Source of the DNA: Rothia mucilaginosa ATCC 25296
GTDB lineage: Bacteria > Actinomycetota > Actinomycetes > Actinomycetales > Micrococcaceae
Assembly (NCBI RefSeq): GCF_000175615.1
Contig: NZ_ACVO01000007.1
Coordinates: forward strand, 1 to 64,000
Reading direction: 5' to 3'
Length of the DNA: 64,000 nt
A program made the translations under genes and the position numbers. Positions within the stretch are counted from its first letter, which is position 1. Every line of letters begins with the position of its first letter. Shown piece after piece: positions 1 through 9,093 of this stretch. The notes under the pieces are model-generated. The model had not been told where the DNA came from. It was given only the letters and a program-made list of their open reading frames with translations, and did not search any database.

Positions 1-87
1 TTGACCCCTTCATTCGAAGGACGTCTTACCGTTGAACGGTCATTCATGTTATTTCGTTATCACCACGTTCCCGCGGCAACTCAATCA

Positions 88-116
88 ACTATACCAGCGT
101 TTTGTGTGTCATGCAA
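88..116 (-). promoter_or_regulatory. Strong sigma70-type promoter, downstream copy
   Basis: On the minus strand TTGCAT (111-116), 17 nt and TATAGT (88-93) form a near-consensus promoter. It is followed by TGATTGAGTTGCCGCGG, which is similar to the segment after the promoter at 309-337. Transcription would leave the window at position 1. Tandem near-consensus promoters of this kind usually drive stable RNA operons; the actual target is not visible. Confidence 0.6.
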
Positions 117-308
117 ATCCGTTTTCCGTGATTCACACCACAAAGTTTCTTTCCTAAACTCCTCCAACATCACCATTCAGATGACCAAGAATCTTCTAAG
201 CAAGAAACCAAAACACTATACAATTGAAAGACAGTCAAACCGCTTCTGACTAGGAGAAACACCGAAGAAGTTCTTCGTTTTTTCCTCCTCGCCGCGGCGA
301 CTCATACA

Positions 309-337
309 ACTATACAGATGCCGAAATGGGTCTGCAA
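309..337 (-). promoter_or_regulatory. Strong sigma70-type promoter, upstream copy
   Basis: On the minus strand TTGCAG (332-337) is followed after exactly 17 nt by TATAGT (309-314). The bases after the -10 box (TGTATGAGTCGCCGCGG) closely resemble those after the second promoter at 88-116. The two boxes plus the shared downstream segment form a tandem promoter pair pointing left. Confidence 0.6.
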
Positions 338-591
338 CCCGAAATAGGGTGAAGTGGGACACAAACAGGGCCTCGAAAGGGTCCCAAACACCCTCACAAA
401 CAACAAACTACCTAGTCAGTGCGTTTTATGGGTGCTAAAAAATCTTCAAAAAACTTCCAAAAAACCTCAAAAATCTGCGAATTCCCCTCTCGGGAGCCCC
501 AAAACAGGGTCGAAAGGCGTTTAAAGCCCTCGCCAACAAAGACAAACCACGAAAACCCAGAGCCAGAAGAGGGCAGCAGAACGATACAAGA

Positions 592-617
592 AGAGCCCCT
601 CCTGACGGAGGGGCTCT
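592..617 (-). terminator. Terminator after tyrS
   Basis: An inverted repeat AGAGCCCCTCC / GGAGGGGCTCT (one base unpaired at the loop edge) lies 136 nt beyond the tyrS stop. On the minus strand it is followed by TTCTTGTATCGTT, a loose T-rich tail. Confidence 0.6.
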
Positions 618-752
618 CTGTGCATATAGGGAACGTATATCGGGAACAGAAAAGGAGGGGCACTCCCCCACCGAACATTCAGTAATGAATACTTCAGTAG
701 AGAAGAACCCCTCCCCATCTATATGTATCGAGAAGACTAAATCAGCTCTGTA

Positions 753-2057
753 TTAGATCAGCTCTACAGCGCCCTGGTTCTTCTTGCCACGGCGAACCAT
801 CGCAAAACGACCGTGTAGCAAATCATCCTTAGAAATAGCTGCGTCCTCGCCCTGAACCTTCACACCGTTCACCGAAGCGCCGCCCTCCTTCAGAATGCGA
901 CGAGCCTCAGAGTTAGACTTCGCAAAGCCCAGCTCAGTCAGAACAGAAATCATATCCAGGCGGTCCTCGGACAGCTTAGCCGAAGGAAGCTCAGCAACCA
1001 CAGACTCCAAGGTAGCCTCATCCAGAGCAGCGAAATCGCCCTTACCGAACAGAGCCTCCGAAGCAGCCACAGCCTGATCAGTAGCCTCAGTACCGTGAAC
1101 CAGCGAAGTCACCAGGTACGCCAGAGTCTTCTGAGCCTCACGCTTAAACGGCTCCTTCTCAACCTTCTCCGCAAACTCAGCAATCTCAGCACGAGTCAAG
1201 AAAGTGAACACCTTCAGGCGATCCAGCACATCCGCATCCGCAGTGTTCAGCCAGAACTGGTAGAAAGCGTACGGCGAGCACATCTGCGGGTTCAGCCAAA
1301 TAGCGTTACCCTCGCTCTTACCGAACTTAGTGCCATCAGAGTTAGTAATCAGCGGAGTACCAATAGCGTGAACGCTCTTACCCTCCACCTTACGAATCAG
1401 CTCAGTACCGCTCGTCAGGTTACCCCACTGATCAGAACCACCGGTCTGCAGAGTACAACCGAAACGACGGTTCAGCTCCAAGAAGTCCAAGCCCTGCAGA
1501 ATCTGGTACGAGAACTCGGTGTACGAAATACCCTCATCAGAGTTCAGGCGCTTCGCAACAATCTCCTTCTTCACCATGGTGCCCACGCGGAAATGCTTAC
1601 CAACATCGCGCAGCAGCTGCAGAGCAGACATCTGACCGCTCCAGTCCAAGTTATTCACCATGCGGGCAGCGTTCTCACCCTCGAAAGACAGGAAACGCTC
1701 AATCTGAGCACGCAGAGACTTAACCCACTCAGCAACAACCTCAGGAGAGTTCAGCACACGCTCAGAAGTCTGACGCGGATCACCAATCAAACCGGTGAAA
1801 CCACCCACCAGACCCAGCGGCTTGTGACCAGCCAGCTGCAGACGACGCATCACCAGCAGCTGCACCAAGTGACCCAGGTGCAAAGAAGCCGCAGTCGGAT
1901 CATAACCCGTATAGAAAGTCAGGCTCTCCTCGCTCAGCGCCTTCTCCAGAGCAGCCTCATCAGTGCTCACGTGCACCAGGCCGCGCCACTTCAGCTCCTG
2001 CCAAATATTCTCGAAGGTATCGTCATTATGCTGCGCGTTGAGGATCTCGGCAGACAT
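753..2057 (-). CDS. tyrS: Tyrosyl-tRNA synthetase
   Basis: This class I aminoacyl-tRNA synthetase charges tRNA-Tyr with tyrosine in the cytoplasm. The 434-residue protein has the usual family length. Visible signatures are the HIGH-type motif HLGH at residues 60-63, the GGFTGLIGDP segment of the catalytic Rossmann fold, GGSDQWGN in the tyrosine pocket and the KMSKS-type motif KFGKS at 244-248. A C-terminal S4 RNA-binding domain covers roughly residues 370-434. I chose ATG at 2057 because GGGAGAAG sits immediately upstream; a GTG five codons earlier would place that Shine-Dalgarno inside the gene. In many actinobacteria tyrS follows argGH, but here the neighbour is helD and the arg genes are missing. 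A hairpin terminator follows at 592-617. Confidence 0.97.
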   Translation of the reverse strand: MSAEILNAQHNDDTFENIWQELKWRGLVHVSTDEAALEKALSEESLTFYTGYDPTAASLHLGHLVQLLVMRRLQLAGHKPLGLVGGFTGLIGDPRQTSERVLNSPEVVAEWVKSLRAQIERFLSFEGENAARMVNNLDWSGQMSALQLLRDVGKHFRVGTMVKKEIVAKRLNSDEGISYTEFSYQILQGLDFLELNRRFGCTLQTGGSDQWGNLTSGTELIRKVEGKSVHAIGTPLITNSDGTKFGKSEGNAIWLNPQMCSPYAFYQFWLNTADADVLDRLKVFTFLTRAEIAEFAEKVEKEPFKREAQKTLAYLVTSLVHGTEATDQAVAASEALFGKGDFAALDEATLESVVAELPSAKLSEDRLDMISVLTELGFAKSNSEARRILKEGGASVNGVKVQGEDAAISKDDLLHGRFAMVRRGKKNQGAVELI

Positions 2058-2223
2058 GCTTCTCCCATTCACAAGGTAACAACGCCCGAAGGCGCTCGAA
2101 CAAAATATGTAACAAGCCTAGCACCGCACCAGCCCAAACGCTCAGAAAAACCCAAGCGAGCGCTCAAACCGGTGCGGCACCGGCTCAAAGAAATAACAGA
2201 TAGAGGCTACACAAGCCACAAGG

Positions 2224-4518
2224 CTACAGACCCGCGGGCATCCGCGAACCCACCATGTGCAGGCGCTGAGTCGGACGAGTCATCGACACGTACAAATCGC
2301 CCACAGCACCATCAGCATCATCAATCAGCTGCTGTGGCTCAACAATCACCACGACATCAAACTCCAGGCCCTTCGCCTCCCACGGAGTCAGAACCAGCAC
2401 CTGATTCTCCAACGCAGTCTGCGCGGTACCCGTACGATCAGCATGAGCACGAGCCACAGCCTGAGCCGTCTGAACATACAGGCTCGGCGGGCACACCACA
2501 CCAATCAGAGCGCCGCCCGAATGAGCGACCTCCTCGCTGACCACAGACACGGTCTGCTCCACCACAGACTCGGCGGCAACCTCATGAACCAGCGGAGGCC
2601 ACTGGCCCTCACGCACCGCACGAGGCGCAGACACCTCATAACCAGCAGCCTGAGCAACCGACACCGCCGCCTCAGCAATCTGAGCCGGAGTACGGTAATT
2701 AATCGTCAGCTCCTCCAGAGTGAAACGCTCACCCACAAACGGCTCCAACGCCTGCGACCACGAAGAAGCAGCCGCAGCAGAAGACGCCTGAGCAATATCG
2801 CCCACAATCGTGAACGACTTCATCGGGCAACGACGCATCAGCAGACGCCACTGCATGGGCGAGAGCTCCTGAGCCTCATCCACCACAATATGGCCATACG
2901 CCCACGTACGATCAGCAGAAGCCGCAGCCGCAGCAGTCATACGTTCGCCACGAACCTCATTCATCATCGCAATCTGCTCAGGAGTAATCACGCCATCAGC
3001 GCCAATATCCTCCAGCGACTGGTGAACATTCTCCAGCGCCTTCGCCGCATTCTCAAGGTTCGCGCGATGCTCCGCCGCAGCACGAGCCGCAGCAGCCGCA
3101 CCGGTCACCTTCGAAAAATCGCCCAGAAGCTCAGCAGCCTCATCCAGCAGCGGAACATCAGCCTCCGTGAAGGGGGCATCCGCCGGGCGAGCCAGCAGCT
3201 CACGCTCAGCCTTCGACAACTCACGAGTCGCAGACTCCAGATAGTGCGGCTTCGAAAACAGCGAGCGCAACAGAGTCTCAGGCGACAGCGGCATCCACGC
3301 CAGGTTCAAGGCACGGCGCACATCCATCGAAGCACGCACGTCATCCTGCAGATACGGACGCTCCACCACACGACCCGCCGCACGGTTCAGCTGATCATCC
3401 AGCTTCGCGGTCAACTCCTTCAACAGAATCTTCACGAACGTCTCACGAGCCTCATTATGCGGCTTACCCGTCGAACGAGCACGAGAACGAGCCGAACGAA
3501 CCATCTCCGGAGTCAGCTCAACATCGGTACCCTCAACATTCAGACGCTGAACCTGAGCCGGCACCTTCTGACGATCCGCCACCGCACGCTTAATAACCTT
3601 CACCATGCGCAAATCGCCCTTCAGGGCGGCAACCGCACGGTCCTTCTCAGGCACAGCACGCAGACCCGGGTACAGGGTCGCCAGCGAAGACATCACCACG
3701 CCGGTCTCACCCAGCGAAGGAAGCACACGCTCGATATACCACATGAACGAATTCGACGGACCAACCACCAGCACGCCAGCCTTCGACAGGCGCTCACGGT
3801 TCGTGTACAGCAGGTACGCCGCACGATGCAGCGCCACAGCAGTCTTACCGGTACCCGGGCCACCCTGCACAACACGCACACCCGGCAGCTCCGAGCGGAT
3901 AATCGCATCCTGCTCAGCCTGAATAGTCGCCACAATATCGCCCATGCGGCCGGTACGCTTCTTATTCAACGCCGCCAACAGAGCACCCTCACCGTGGAGG
4001 GTGTCCTCATCCTGCAGCATCTCCGAATCGAAGACCTCATCCTCAATATTTACGACAGTGCGGCCCTCAAGCATCAGGTGACGGCGGCGGCGCACACCCA
4101 TCGAGTGGAAAGCAGTCGCCTGATAGAACGTACCCGCCTCCGGGGCACGCCAGTCCATCAGCAGACGCTGCTGATTGCTATCCGTAATACCAATACGACC
4201 GATATAACGCACCGCATCAGCGCCCTCACGGTCCATATCCAGTCGGCCAAACGTCAGACGAGAATCCACAGCATTCAGCTGCGCCAAACGATCCTCATAG
4301 TGAGTAGCAAAAGAGTCACGCTCCGAACGGTTCTGATGACCGCCCACCGCCTGATTCTTACGCACAGCAGCCAGCTTCTCAGCCGTCTCCTCACGGAGCT
4401 CATCCAGGCGAGCATACACGCGAGCAACATACTCACGCTCCGCAGCCATCTGCTCAGCAAACAGCTTCTCAGCCGCCGAAGAATCAGCAGACTGCTGGGG
4501 TAGAGATTCAGATGACAC
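2224..4518 (-). CDS. HelD/HelR-type superfamily 1 ATPase
   Basis: This 764-residue protein belongs to the UvrD/Rep-like superfamily 1. The N-terminal coiled-coil segment (about residues 15-60) and overall plan match HelD, the motor that binds RNA polymerase and recycles stalled complexes; related HelR proteins in actinobacteria protect against rifampicin. Visible motifs are Walker A GGPGTGKT (219-226), VVDEAQE (motif II), GDIAQ (motif III), NYRTPAQI (motif IV region) and YVSMTRPTQRL (motif VI). The start is GTG at 4518 with AAGGAG five bases upstream. It stands between apt and tyrS with its own upstream terminator at 4658-4686, so it is probably transcribed alone. The RNA polymerase role is inferred from the family; a DNA-helicase role is less likely because of the HelD-like N-terminus. 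Confidence 0.85.
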   Translation of the reverse strand: MSSESLPQQSADSSAAEKLFAEQMAAEREYVARVYARLDELREETAEKLAAVRKNQAVGGHQNRSERDSFATHYEDRLAQLNAVDSRLTFGRLDMDREGADAVRYIGRIGITDSNQQRLLMDWRAPEAGTFYQATAFHSMGVRRRRHLMLEGRTVVNIEDEVFDSEMLQDEDTLHGEGALLAALNKKRTGRMGDIVATIQAEQDAIIRSELPGVRVVQGGPGTGKTAVALHRAAYLLYTNRERLSKAGVLVVGPSNSFMWYIERVLPSLGETGVVMSSLATLYPGLRAVPEKDRAVAALKGDLRMVKVIKRAVADRQKVPAQVQRLNVEGTDVELTPEMVRSARSRARSTGKPHNEARETFVKILLKELTAKLDDQLNRAAGRVVERPYLQDDVRASMDVRRALNLAWMPLSPETLLRSLFSKPHYLESATRELSKAERELLARPADAPFTEADVPLLDEAAELLGDFSKVTGAAAAARAAAEHRANLENAAKALENVHQSLEDIGADGVITPEQIAMMNEVRGERMTAAAAASADRTWAYGHIVVDEAQELSPMQWRLLMRRCPMKSFTIVGDIAQASSAAAASSWSQALEPFVGERFTLEELTINYRTPAQIAEAAVSVAQAAGYEVSAPRAVREGQWPPLVHEVAAESVVEQTVSVVSEEVAHSGGALIGVVCPPSLYVQTAQAVARAHADRTGTAQTALENQVLVLTPWEAKGLEFDVVVIVEPQQLIDDADGAVGDLYVSMTRPTQRLHMVGSRMPAGL

Positions 4519-4657
4519 GTAAGCTCCTTAAACCTATGGTGTCTCAAAGACAGGGTGCGACAGACACCCAAAAATACGGGTCACTATTTTACAGGACAGG
4601 CTCCGAAGGGCAGAAATATTACCCCCGTAGAAAACCCGCACCGGCCCATACAGAAAA

Positions 4658-4686
4658 GTGCCCCACCGGCTCAACCGGCAGGGCAC
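4658..4686 (-). terminator. Terminator after apt
   Basis: GTGCCC pairs with GGGCAC around an inner CCGG/CCGG stem. On the minus strand the hairpin is followed directly by TTTTCTGT, a good intrinsic terminator about 60 nt after the apt stop. Confidence 0.75.
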
Positions 4687-4744
4687 CCCTCATCACTATC
4701 AGCTACACACGCCCAACCGGCGGTACACCTCAAACTCTATAAAA

Positions 4745-5320
4745 CTACTTCGACGGCAGCGGGTACTCAGACACCAAGCTCAGCGTCTCAAGACGGTAAC
4801 CGTCCAGCGCCTCACGACCGCCCAGACCCTCCAGCTCCAGAAGAGCACCAACGCCGGCAACCTTCAGGTTCGCACGCTCCACCAGCTTCGCGGCAGCCAC
4901 CAGGGTACCGCCAGTCGCCAGCAGATCATCCAGCAGAAGCACACGAGTACCCGGAGCGAAATCATTACAGTGAATCTCAATCGCCGCGCTACCGTACTCC
5001 AGCGCATACTCCTCACGGTACGTCTCACGCGGAAGCTTACCCGCCTTACGAACCGTCATCACGCCAGTGCCGGTAGCGTACGCGAGCGCAGAAGCCAGCA
5101 AGAAACCGCGAGCCTCAACACCAGCCACCACATCAAACTGACCCTCAAAACGAGTAGCCAGCTCATCAATGCACGCCTTGAACACCTCAGCATTAGCGAA
5201 GAGAGTGGTCACATCGTAAAAGAGGATACCCTCATGCGGGTAATTCGGAATCGTAGCGCAAGCAGCCGGAATCAACTGCTCAATAGGGGTTCGCGAAGCC
5301 TCAGAAGCGGGAACGCTCAT
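4745..5320 (-). CDS. apt: Adenine phosphoribosyltransferase
   Basis: Converts adenine and PRPP to AMP in purine salvage. The 191-residue protein has the type I phosphoribosyltransferase signature VLLLDDLLATGGTL, which binds the PRPP ribose phosphate, and the family stretch GVEARGFLLASALA. The annotated start is ATG at 5320, preceded by AAAGAGAGAGC; an open frame extends 30 codons further upstream but without family similarity. The length agrees with bacterial Apt (about 170-190 residues). It is followed by a hairpin terminator at 4658-4686 and appears monocistronic. In some actinobacteria apt sits beside relA and secDF; that context is not kept here. Confidence 0.95.
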   Translation of the reverse strand: MSVPASEASRTPIEQLIPAACATIPNYPHEGILFYDVTTLFANAEVFKACIDELATRFEGQFDVVAGVEARGFLLASALAYATGTGVMTVRKAGKLPRETYREEYALEYGSAAIEIHCNDFAPGTRVLLLDDLLATGGTLVAAAKLVERANLKVAGVGALLELEGLGGREALDGYRLETLSLVSEYPLPSK

Positions 5321-5453
5321 GCTCTCTCTTTCGTGAAGGGGATAGTCCCGAAAAAACACCCGGGAACAATAACGCGGTAGAAGCCGCCTACAAAATTCTA
5401 CCCTCTTCACCCGCGCTTGTCCTCAGATGAGCGACAAGAACCATCTGCCGGGA

Positions 5454-7076
5454 TTAGCCTCTCTGAATCACAACCCGCAAGTCACGCTTAAGAATCTTGC
5501 CGGTCGGCCCCAGCGGCATGCTCTCCACCATCACGTAGCGGCGAGGATACTTATACGCCGCCAAACGAGTACGCGCCAACGCATTCAACTCCGCCTGCAG
5601 CACGCCCTCATCAGCACCCGGACGCGGCATCACCACGGCGACAATCTCCTCGCCCACGCGCTCATCCGGCACGCCCAACACAGCTACCGACTGCACCTGC
5701 TCATGGGTATAGAGAACATCCTCAATCTCACGCGGATACACCGAATAGCCGTTACGCAGAACCATGTCCTTAATACGGTCCACAATAAAAATATTGCCCT
5801 GCTCATCAACACGAGCAACGTCGCCGGTCGCAAACCACTCGCCGTCAAAAACCTCAGCAGTAGCCGCAGGATTATTCCAGTAGCCAGCCATCACATTCTC
5901 GCCGCGCACCCACAGCTGACCGCTCACACCCGGCGCGCACTCGGAACCCTGCGGGCAACGGACCTGCACCTGCACGCCCGGCAACACACGACCCACCGAA
6001 CCGAGCACCATGCCAAACTCCGCCTGATTAAACGAAACCACCGGCGACGTCTCACTCAAACCGTAGCCCTCATACACCGGGCACTCAATCAGCGTTTTCA
6101 ACGCAGAATGCACCGGCGCAGGCAGCGGCGAACCACCCGAAATACCGAAGCGGATGCGACCACGCAGCGAGCGCGCACGCTCAGGCTCAGCCTCCAGTGC
6201 CGCCACCAATGACACATACATGCTCGGGACCGCAGCCAACACCGACACCCCGGCACGCTCCATCAGATTCAGCGCGCCATCAGGGGTAAAACGTGGCAGC
6301 AAAGCCACCGTAGCCGACGCCGCAAACGCCGCGTTCATCGACACCGTCTGACCAAACGCATGGAACAGCGGAAGACCACCAAAAATGACATCCTCAGCGG
6401 TGAATCCAAAAACACTCACACAGCTACGAGCATTCGAGAGGATATTCGCATGAGTCAGCGTTGCGCCCTTAGGTTTGCCCGTAGTACCCGAAGTGTAGAG
6501 AATAATCGCCGGATCACTCGCCGCCACCGGGACAGGCTCCAGAACAGCAGCTGACGGAACAGCATCCGACAGCGCACTATCGGCAGGCGCATCAAAAGGA
6601 GCCACCGGTGAACCCTCTCCCCCGGTGAAAATCTCGCAACGAACCGAACCGTTCTTCACCGGCACCGTCGAAAGTGCCTCCGACGCCAGACGAGTACCCG
6701 CAAAAGCAAAAAGCACCTTCGCCCCGCTATCGCGCAGATGATACTCCAGCTCAGCACCCGACAACAGCGGATTCAACGGAACACAAATAGCACCCGCAGC
6801 CACAATGCCGTAATACAACGCCGGCATCAACGCCACATTCGGCATAGACAACGCCACCCGGTCACCACGCTCAACGCCCAGCCCCACCAGATGACGCTGA
6901 GCCTGCGTAGCAGCAGAGGCCAACTGCACGTAGCTCACCACCTGCATATCAGCAGAGTCAGAAGCCGGAATCGCCAAAGCCGCCTTAGCCCCAGAATCAG
7001 AAGCAGAACCGGAATCAGAAGCAGCCTCCGCCAAAAGGTAGGCAATATTGTTCGCTGAATCGTGCATTTCAGACAT
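5454..7076 (-). CDS. AMP-binding acyl-CoA ligase (FadD-like)
   Basis: A 540-residue member of the ANL adenylate-forming superfamily, most like long-chain fatty-acid-CoA ligases, which activate acids through an acyl-AMP and pass them to CoA. Visible core motifs are YTSGTTGKPKGATLTH (A3, phosphate loop), GYGLSETSP (A5), the GEWFATGDVARVD segment (A7), IVDRIKDMVLRNGYSVYPREIE (A8) and PTGKILKRDL with the catalytic lysine (A10). The N-terminus has a short serine/aspartate repeat (SDSGSASDSG, about residues 19-29). The start ATG at 7076 is the first in frame; no strong Shine-Dalgarno is seen upstream. The substrate is unknown. It sits between argR and apt, where arginine genes are found in relatives, so it may be a later arrival. 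Confidence 0.85.
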   Translation of the reverse strand: MSEMHDSANNIAYLLAEAASDSGSASDSGAKAALAIPASDSADMQVVSYVQLASAATQAQRHLVGLGVERGDRVALSMPNVALMPALYYGIVAAGAICVPLNPLLSGAELEYHLRDSGAKVLFAFAGTRLASEALSTVPVKNGSVRCEIFTGGEGSPVAPFDAPADSALSDAVPSAAVLEPVPVAASDPAIILYTSGTTGKPKGATLTHANILSNARSCVSVFGFTAEDVIFGGLPLFHAFGQTVSMNAAFAASATVALLPRFTPDGALNLMERAGVSVLAAVPSMYVSLVAALEAEPERARSLRGRIRFGISGGSPLPAPVHSALKTLIECPVYEGYGLSETSPVVSFNQAEFGMVLGSVGRVLPGVQVQVRCPQGSECAPGVSGQLWVRGENVMAGYWNNPAATAEVFDGEWFATGDVARVDEQGNIFIVDRIKDMVLRNGYSVYPREIEDVLYTHEQVQSVAVLGVPDERVGEEIVAVVMPRPGADEGVLQAELNALARTRLAAYKYPRRYVMVESMPLGPTGKILKRDLRVVIQRG

Positions 7077-7229
7077 GATAGAAAACTCTCACAACAGAAA
7101 AATCGGTATATCTAGAAAAAGAGAAGCCAAGCTAGAAGCCCGCAAAAAGAGCCCGAAGACAGCAGAAGGGCGTACCTTCAACCGCTCTCCCGAAACTTCA
7201 GAAGAACAGCGCAAGATACGCCCCAACTA

Positions 7230-7790
7230 CTACTGAGCAGCAGACCAATCCAAGAAGCTCTCGGCAAGCGCAGCCCCACCATTGGGGTCACGAGTAATCA
7301 CTATTACCGTATCGTCACCGGCAATAGTGCCCATAATCGCTTCAAGACCGCCCTGATCAATAGACGAAGCCAAGAACTGTGCAGCACCCGGAGGAGTACG
7401 CAGAACCGTAATATTCGCCGAACCCTCAGCGGTAATCAGCAGCTCCTTAAACAGGGAAATCATACGGGCATCAGGTGCAGTCCTGGGCGTTCGGCAGTTC
7501 GCTCTTGATTGCCGCGGCGCCTTAAACAGGGAAATCATACGGGCATCAGGTGCAGTACCGCCGCCACGACGAGCAGGGTAATTCGGCACAGCATAAATCA
7601 AGCCGGCGCCTTCATCACGGATGCGCTCAGCGCCAATTTCAACAAGATCACGGGAAAGGGTCGCCTGAGTAACCTTCATACCATCATCGGTCAGGTACTG
7701 CGCCAGTTCAGCCTGGGAGCGGACACGTCGGGTCTGCAGCAATTCAACGATGCGTGCCTGACGCGCGATCTTGGTCGAGGGGAAAGGCAT
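7230..7790 (-). CDS. argR: Arginine repressor with duplicated linker
   Basis: ArgR is the arginine-responsive hexameric repressor of arginine metabolism. The N-terminal winged helix (residues 1-70, with SQAELAQYL and TQATLSRDL) and the C-terminal arginine-binding domain with GTIAGDDT (about 155-162) are intact. Between them the segment APDARMISLFK occurs twice (residues 80-90 and 105-115), separated by 14 unrelated residues. This adds 25 residues, so the protein has 186 instead of about 160. The frame is kept. The start ATG at 7790 has GGAAGAAGAG upstream. In related genomes argR lies inside argCJBDF-argR-argGH between pheST and tyrS; none of those arg genes is present here, so this is an orphan regulator. 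Whether the extended linker still allows repression is unknown. Confidence 0.92.
   Translation of the reverse strand: MPFPSTKIARQARIVELLQTRRVRSQAELAQYLTDDGMKVTQATLSRDLVEIGAERIRDEGAGLIYAVPNYPARRGGGTAPDARMISLFKAPRQSRANCRTPRTAPDARMISLFKELLITAEGSANITVLRTPPGAAQFLASSIDQGGLEAIMGTIAGDDTVIVITRDPNGGAALAESFLDWSAAQ
7445..7556. repeat. 37-bp direct repeat with filler inside argR
   Basis: A 37-bp sequence at 7445-7481 is repeated identically at 7520-7556, with a 38-bp unrelated filler between. The period is 75 bp, exactly 25 codons, so the argR frame survives. The identity of the copies suggests a recent event. Confidence 0.95.
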
Positions 7791-8188
7791 AATATCTCTT
7801 CTTCCTACGGTGCCAATCACGAATTCAGAACGGAGCTGCCCAACGGTGGCGCAGCGCAACATTCTTTACTACCCAAGATAATACATATGCACATAAATAT
7901 GCGCGCCAAATATGGATTATTCCAAGATATGGGGGAAATTTCAGGGTTTATCTCACCAGCTGTCACACAAAACGCCGCGAATGTAGCGTGTATCTACACA
8001 TTCGGGCGCATAACCTCGCAATGAATGCATAGCGTGCAAGAACATTGTGGGCTGACGCGTTACGCCGGTCAAGAGACCTTCCGGCAGGCGAGCGCGAAAA
8101 AGGAGCCCGCCTCCAGCAACACCACGTGCGCCAGAAACAGGCTCCTCAACAAAACGTCAACCGGTCAATCCTCAAGATTCAGAAACGC
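7791..8188. other. Intergenic region upstream of argR
   Basis: I see no gene in these 398 bases. It holds the argR promoter region, an A/T-rich stretch around 7875-7930 with repeated ATATGC-like words (ARG-box-like at best, not convincing), an imperfect hairpin near 7979-8010 and a 7-bp inverted repeat AGGAGCC/GGCTCCT around 8101-8146, which may be the end of the transcript arriving from the membrane-protein gene upstream. Confidence 0.45.
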
Positions 8189-8965
8189 CTAGCGCTCATC
8201 CTCCACCAGACCATCCAGGTCCTCATACTCGACATCACGCGAACGGCGGTTCAGCCACACAGCAAAACCCAGACCCAGCAGAAGCACCAGCACCGCACCA
8301 ACAATACTTGCGATACCGGCAAAACGCTCAGCATTCACGCTGTCCTCAGTCACAGGCTTCAACGTGCCCTTCTCAGCAGTGTAGACGACCTCAAGAGTGC
8401 CGCCCTTCTCCACCAACAGGCCATCCACCTCACGCGGGAACTCGGAAGGAACGTCACCAGTCTGCGAACCACGGAACTCAATCGGAGCACCCGAAGTCAC
8501 TTGATACTTATCCTTCAGGTTCGACACATACGTCTTACCGTTCAGCGCGTCATCAGCCGGCAAGTTGCCCTTATAACGAGCAACATTGCCCTTCGTAATC
8601 AGGTCAGGAGTCAAATCCTGGTAGGTGCCCTGAATGACCCAGCTCTTACCGGCATACTCGGCGTTATTATTCACCGACGCAAAAGCACGGACACCCGCAA
8701 TAGCCAAAACAATGGAAAGAATAACCGCGACAGCAGCAGAAAGAACCGACAGCCAGTTCACGCCCGGACGGTCATCCAGCTCTTCCTCACTCATCGCGAA
8801 AAGGGAGGAGTTCTCTTCCTCATCGTCGTAATCCTCGTACTCGTCGTACTCGTCGTACTCCTCATATTCAGAATCCTCGTACTCAGAATCCTCAAAGTAG
8901 GTTTCTTCGACCTCAGTAGACTGCGACAGCTCATCCTGTTCGCGCGAGTTCTCTCGATTAGCCAT
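8189..8965 (-). CDS. Membrane protein with acidic N-terminal tail
   Basis: Function not recognised. The 258-residue protein has a very acidic cytoplasmic tail (about residues 20-60) made of short E/D/Y repeats (EDSEYEDSEYEEYDEYDEY), then a membrane segment (about 71-97, VLSAAVAVILSIVLAIAGVRAF), an extracytoplasmic region of about 120 residues and a second membrane segment near the C-terminus (about 215-240). The repeated tail is encoded by short near-repeats of TCGTACTC at 8826-8892, which could change length by slippage. ATG at 8965 was chosen because GGGAGAGAG lies just upstream. It stands alone between pheT and argR, in the position of the lost arginine cluster. Topology suggests both ends are inside the cell. 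Confidence 0.75.
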   Translation of the reverse strand: MANRENSREQDELSQSTEVEETYFEDSEYEDSEYEEYDEYDEYEDYDDEEENSSLFAMSEEELDDRPGVNWLSVLSAAVAVILSIVLAIAGVRAFASVNNNAEYAGKSWVIQGTYQDLTPDLITKGNVARYKGNLPADDALNGKTYVSNLKDKYQVTSGAPIEFRGSQTGDVPSEFPREVDGLLVEKGGTLEVVYTAEKGTLKPVTEDSVNAERFAGIASIVGAVLVLLLGLGFAVWLNRRSRDVEYEDLDGLVEDER

Positions 8966-9093
8966 TACTCTCTCCCTCACTTCATCTATCTTCTAGGGTA
9001 CCCATAACCACATGAGTTCACCACTGAAAGCGCTTATCAACGCTTCATAAACCAACCCAACAGGTATACCCACGACGCAACACCAAAAGCTAT

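Larger units (their letters stand above)
1..752. other. Long noncoding region with leftward promoters
   Basis: I find no convincing gene in these 752 bases. Short open frames exist on both strands, but none has a ribosome-binding site or a recognisable product. The region holds two strong minus-strand promoters (about 88-116 and 309-337), a third isolated TATAGT box at 215-220 (minus), A/T-rich homopolymer runs near 440-475, and the tyrS terminator hairpin at 592-617. The promoters point out of the left edge, so the window probably starts in the leader of a strongly expressed transcript, possibly an rRNA operon. That identity is inferred, because no mature rRNA sequence is inside the window. 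Confidence 0.6.

Noticed and set aside
1..249. Open frame at the left edge of the window
   Set aside because: It overlaps the minus-strand promoters, has no family resemblance and no Shine-Dalgarno.
2257..4503. A 748-codon plus-strand frame opposite the HelD-type gene
   Set aside because: Same type of antisense shadow; composition is abnormal (Arg, His, Gln, Thr, Ser-rich) and the minus-strand gene explains the region.
7863..7930. ARG-box-like ATATGC words before argR
   Set aside because: They do not form the spaced palindrome expected for ArgR operators; A/T-rich sequence alone can explain them.
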